Below, piece after piece: positions 61,782 through 64,000 of a stretch of 64,000 nucleotides of DNA (position 1 is its first letter; each line of letters starts with the position of its first letter). The notes under the pieces were generated by a model. The model searched no databases. It worked only from the letters and a program-made list of their open reading frames with translations, and was not told the DNA's origin. The stretch comes from Cardiocondyla obscurior. Lineage: Eukaryota > Arthropoda > Insecta > Hymenoptera > Formicidae. A program made the position numbers and the translations under genes. Where the stretch lies: contig NC_091883.1 of the NCBI RefSeq assembly GCF_019399895.1, positions 2,398,377 through 2,462,376 on the forward strand, in the 5' to 3' direction.

Positions 61782-62440
61782 CTACTCCATCCACTCGTAT
61801 TGTCCACAATCGATCCTGAGAGTCGTCAGCTTCACGTAGACGTTGCACATTGTATGCGTGAGTTGGTACAAACTGCAAGTGTGCATGTTGATATGCAGAT
61901 ACGCAAAGAAGCTGGGACCTAACCACCGGAGACTGAAGATTGAATTATTATTATTATCATAACCATCAGCACTCACCCGTGCCACTTCCGAAAGCTTAAA
62001 AGTTTGTTTGTTCGCTAGATCAAAGGAATTGTAATGTTGCGTTCTCTCCCGAGAATAGAAGAACCGTCCCCAATGGTGAGACGACTGTCAAATGAACAGT
62101 ACGTGCACGCAACTAAAGTACTTCTGAGAGTAATGTAATCATAATTCGATTTCACGTTTTTTTTTTGTAGGTTTTTTTTATATCAAAATTCAACAGAAAA
62201 TATATTTAACACAAATCATTAAAAATTCTTTAGCATCTTTTAGTTCTTTTTTTTTAGAATAATTTTTTTGCACTTATCAGAATATAGAAATAATTAAATA
62301 CATTATATATATAAGCCCGAGTATTTTTTTATAAAATTAAATTCGTAGTTAAGAAAACTCACCATAATGTTAGGACACCGTGTGTGTAGACCTAGTCCAA
62401 GACTGGGGCCCATTTTCCAGAGAACATCGACGACCCTCAT
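61782..62440 (-). CDS. Candidate two-exon gene of unknown function
   Basis: Exon 62363-62440 starts with ATG and encodes 26 residues (MRVVDVLWKMGPSLGLGL...CPNIM) before a strong donor (ATTATG|GTGAGT). Exon 61782-62084 begins at CATTTGACAG and stays open for 100 codons to TAG in the matching phase. The frame is closed by a TGA right before the acceptor, which fits a true exon edge. The spliced product would be 126 residues with no signal peptide or recognised domain. A possible internal donor (CACGG|GTGAGT at 61977) would make an alternative ending. It converges with the plus-strand candidate exon ending at 61762. Confidence 0.28.
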
Positions 62441-64000
62441 TAGGTAATCATCTTTTAATTAAGCCAGAAAGAAAGGATGCCGGCCAGTTCCGTTTATAGT
62501 TCTAAAAATAATTATCATATTTTAGGGAACGTATAAATAACTTAATGTGTTACAAAAGAATTCATATTTTATATTTAGAATTAAGAATCTATCTTTCGTG
62601 TGACAAAATACATATATCATTTTAATCTTTATTCAATTTCATGAAATTTAGTTTTAAAAATATTCGTGAATTTATCCTTTAACTTTTATTTGATATATAT
62701 AAAGTTTGAATAGCGTAACAGGAATATTAGTGTATAGTGGTGTATGGAACTGATAGTAATTTATATTTTAAGCAATTTTGATTGAAATCCATACGTGAAA
62801 ATCATTGGATCATTGGATCGCGATACAGAAGAGATAACGACATCATCGATGGTCCCTTGGTAGCGGGAAGACATAATTGATACGTACAAATCACCCCCTG
62901 CTGCTGACGCGAGGAGACCAGGGATGAGTATGGGTGTACCGAGAAGGGACGATCGACGAACGGTTGTTTGACGGCACCTCTCTCCCCCTTTCTCCCCCTT
63001 CCTCTCTTTGCCGTCCCTCTGTCCCCTCCTACACCGACGCACCACGTGAAGCTGGTATCGCATTCACGGTCCACTGCCTCAGGATTCGGGTCCTCCACCC
63101 CGCTTCTCCGCGCCGACTCTTCCTTGTAAAAAGAGAGAATACAGAGGACACACTACCACCCCTCGTCGGCGATCCGTAACCCCCGATCGTCAGAATCGAA
63201 GCTATCACACAACGAAACGTACTTAGCGAACCGCTACATAAATAACGCATCTGCCGCCGCACTTTGCTGCTATATACACGCTTTAAGCGGCTGTGCATTT
63301 TTCGCTTCATCGGAAAATCTTGTTCGCGCAAATGCAAAAGCAAAAGCTGCTAAATTCTCAACCTCCCTGTCGATTCAGGACACAGGAACGCTGCAAAAAC
63401 AATTGGAATTATTAACTGAGACTCAAAAGATTATTGTAGAATAAATTAAAAGCCCGACAAAAAAAAAAAAAAAAAAAAAACAGTAAATGAAATTCGTTTT
63501 GACAGCGATAAATAATTATCTGGTTATTTAATTTCCAAACATTAAAAGAAAGAAAGATATAATTGAATCAAAACGAAAAAGATACATTCAGCAAATTAAG
63601 ATATCCGAGAAAATATAGTAATACAAGCTTTTTAATGTCTTATTGCTACATGCAGTTTCATCAAAACGTTACACGTCTCCTTTCCGCTTAAATCAATTTC
63701 ATTAACGAATACTGAATCAACAATTGATAAATTATAATTTATTTGATTACCTGCAATTGTCATTATGACATATGAGATATTGTCTGGTGTGCAACGACTT
63801 AAACAAGATACGGGCGTAAGCGTATCTATCATGCGTCAAGCAGCAGGATGATTTAACATATAATACACAAACGTCCAGAGGTAGGAATATGGGGGATGAA
63901 CGTAAACTATAAGATTCTCGTTCTAACGGCATATATTGGCTTTTTGCCAAGCTACGCCGGGCCATTAACGAGCGGGCTTGCTTATCAGTTGCTGAGTTCG
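62441..64000. other. Right end of window: no supported gene
   Basis: A CpG-rich patch at 62.8-63.35 kb includes a 33-nt uninterrupted pyrimidine tract (62977-63009) and could be a promoter. The rest is AT-rich. An A-run of about 22 sits at 63459-63480. Open frames in the CpG-rich patch occur on both strands and look compositional. Confidence 0.4.

Noticed and set aside
1..64000. tRNA, rRNA, CRISPR, bacterial-type operons or viral genes
   Set aside because: Nothing resembling a tRNA cloverleaf or rRNA was noticed by eye, there are no spacer-repeat arrays, and the gene structure is plainly eukaryotic. A tRNAscan or RepeatMasker run could still find small elements.

Overview
This 64 kb window is animal genomic DNA, most likely from a hymenopteran insect and quite possibly an ant. 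It has small exons with GT/AG introns, long non-coding stretches, many A/T homopolymer runs, plentiful CpG and arthropod-type gene families. Species assignment is inference; no ribosomal, mitochondrial or other diagnostic locus is present. All gene models were built by hand from splice sites, reading-frame phase and family motifs.

Positions 1-36.5 kb hold one long plus-strand gene, a Bruno/arrest (CELF1/2-type) RNA-binding protein. A CpG-rich leader and a 43-codon first exon (1085-1214) are followed by a 22.5 kb intron. Nine coding exons (23694-32221) then encode RRM2, an Ala/Gln/Leu-rich linker and RRM3. No RRM1 exon was found, and the first exon joins the RRM2 exon exactly in frame. The window therefore appears to start at an internal promoter making a two-RRM isoform of about 455 residues. 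The linker contains two 30-nt microexons. A long AT-rich 3' UTR with a G-quadruplex motif follows.

Inside the long intron, on the minus strand, a set of good splice sites at 20.9-22.9 kb outlines a spliced non-coding transcript. Two of its exons, about 300 nt each, are tandem duplicates.

Positions 36.5-43.5 kb are AT-rich with no gene seen. At 43.5-45.0 kb a CpG-rich region looks like a two-way promoter. Minus-strand splice sites suggest a non-coding transcript there. On the plus strand a six-exon gene (45043-49801, 718 residues) encodes an acidic/lysine-rich protein with an N-terminal MIU-type ubiquitin-binding motif and two C-terminal C2HC fingers, resembling RAP80/UIMC1.

A 149-bp nearly perfect inverted repeat lies at 50651-50799. 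Next come SPSB3 (plus, 51379-52584) and the DNA-repair glycosylase OGG1 (minus, 52780-54028), convergent with 195 bp between their stop codons. A four-exon secreted group III phospholipase A2 (minus, 54768-57474) follows. From 57.5 kb to the end there are CpG-rich promoter-like blocks and two weakly supported, unidentified coding candidates that converge near 61.77 kb.

The genes are functionally independent (RNA regulation, ubiquitin reading, ubiquitin ligation, base-excision repair, lipid hydrolysis). Nothing suggests a cluster or operon.
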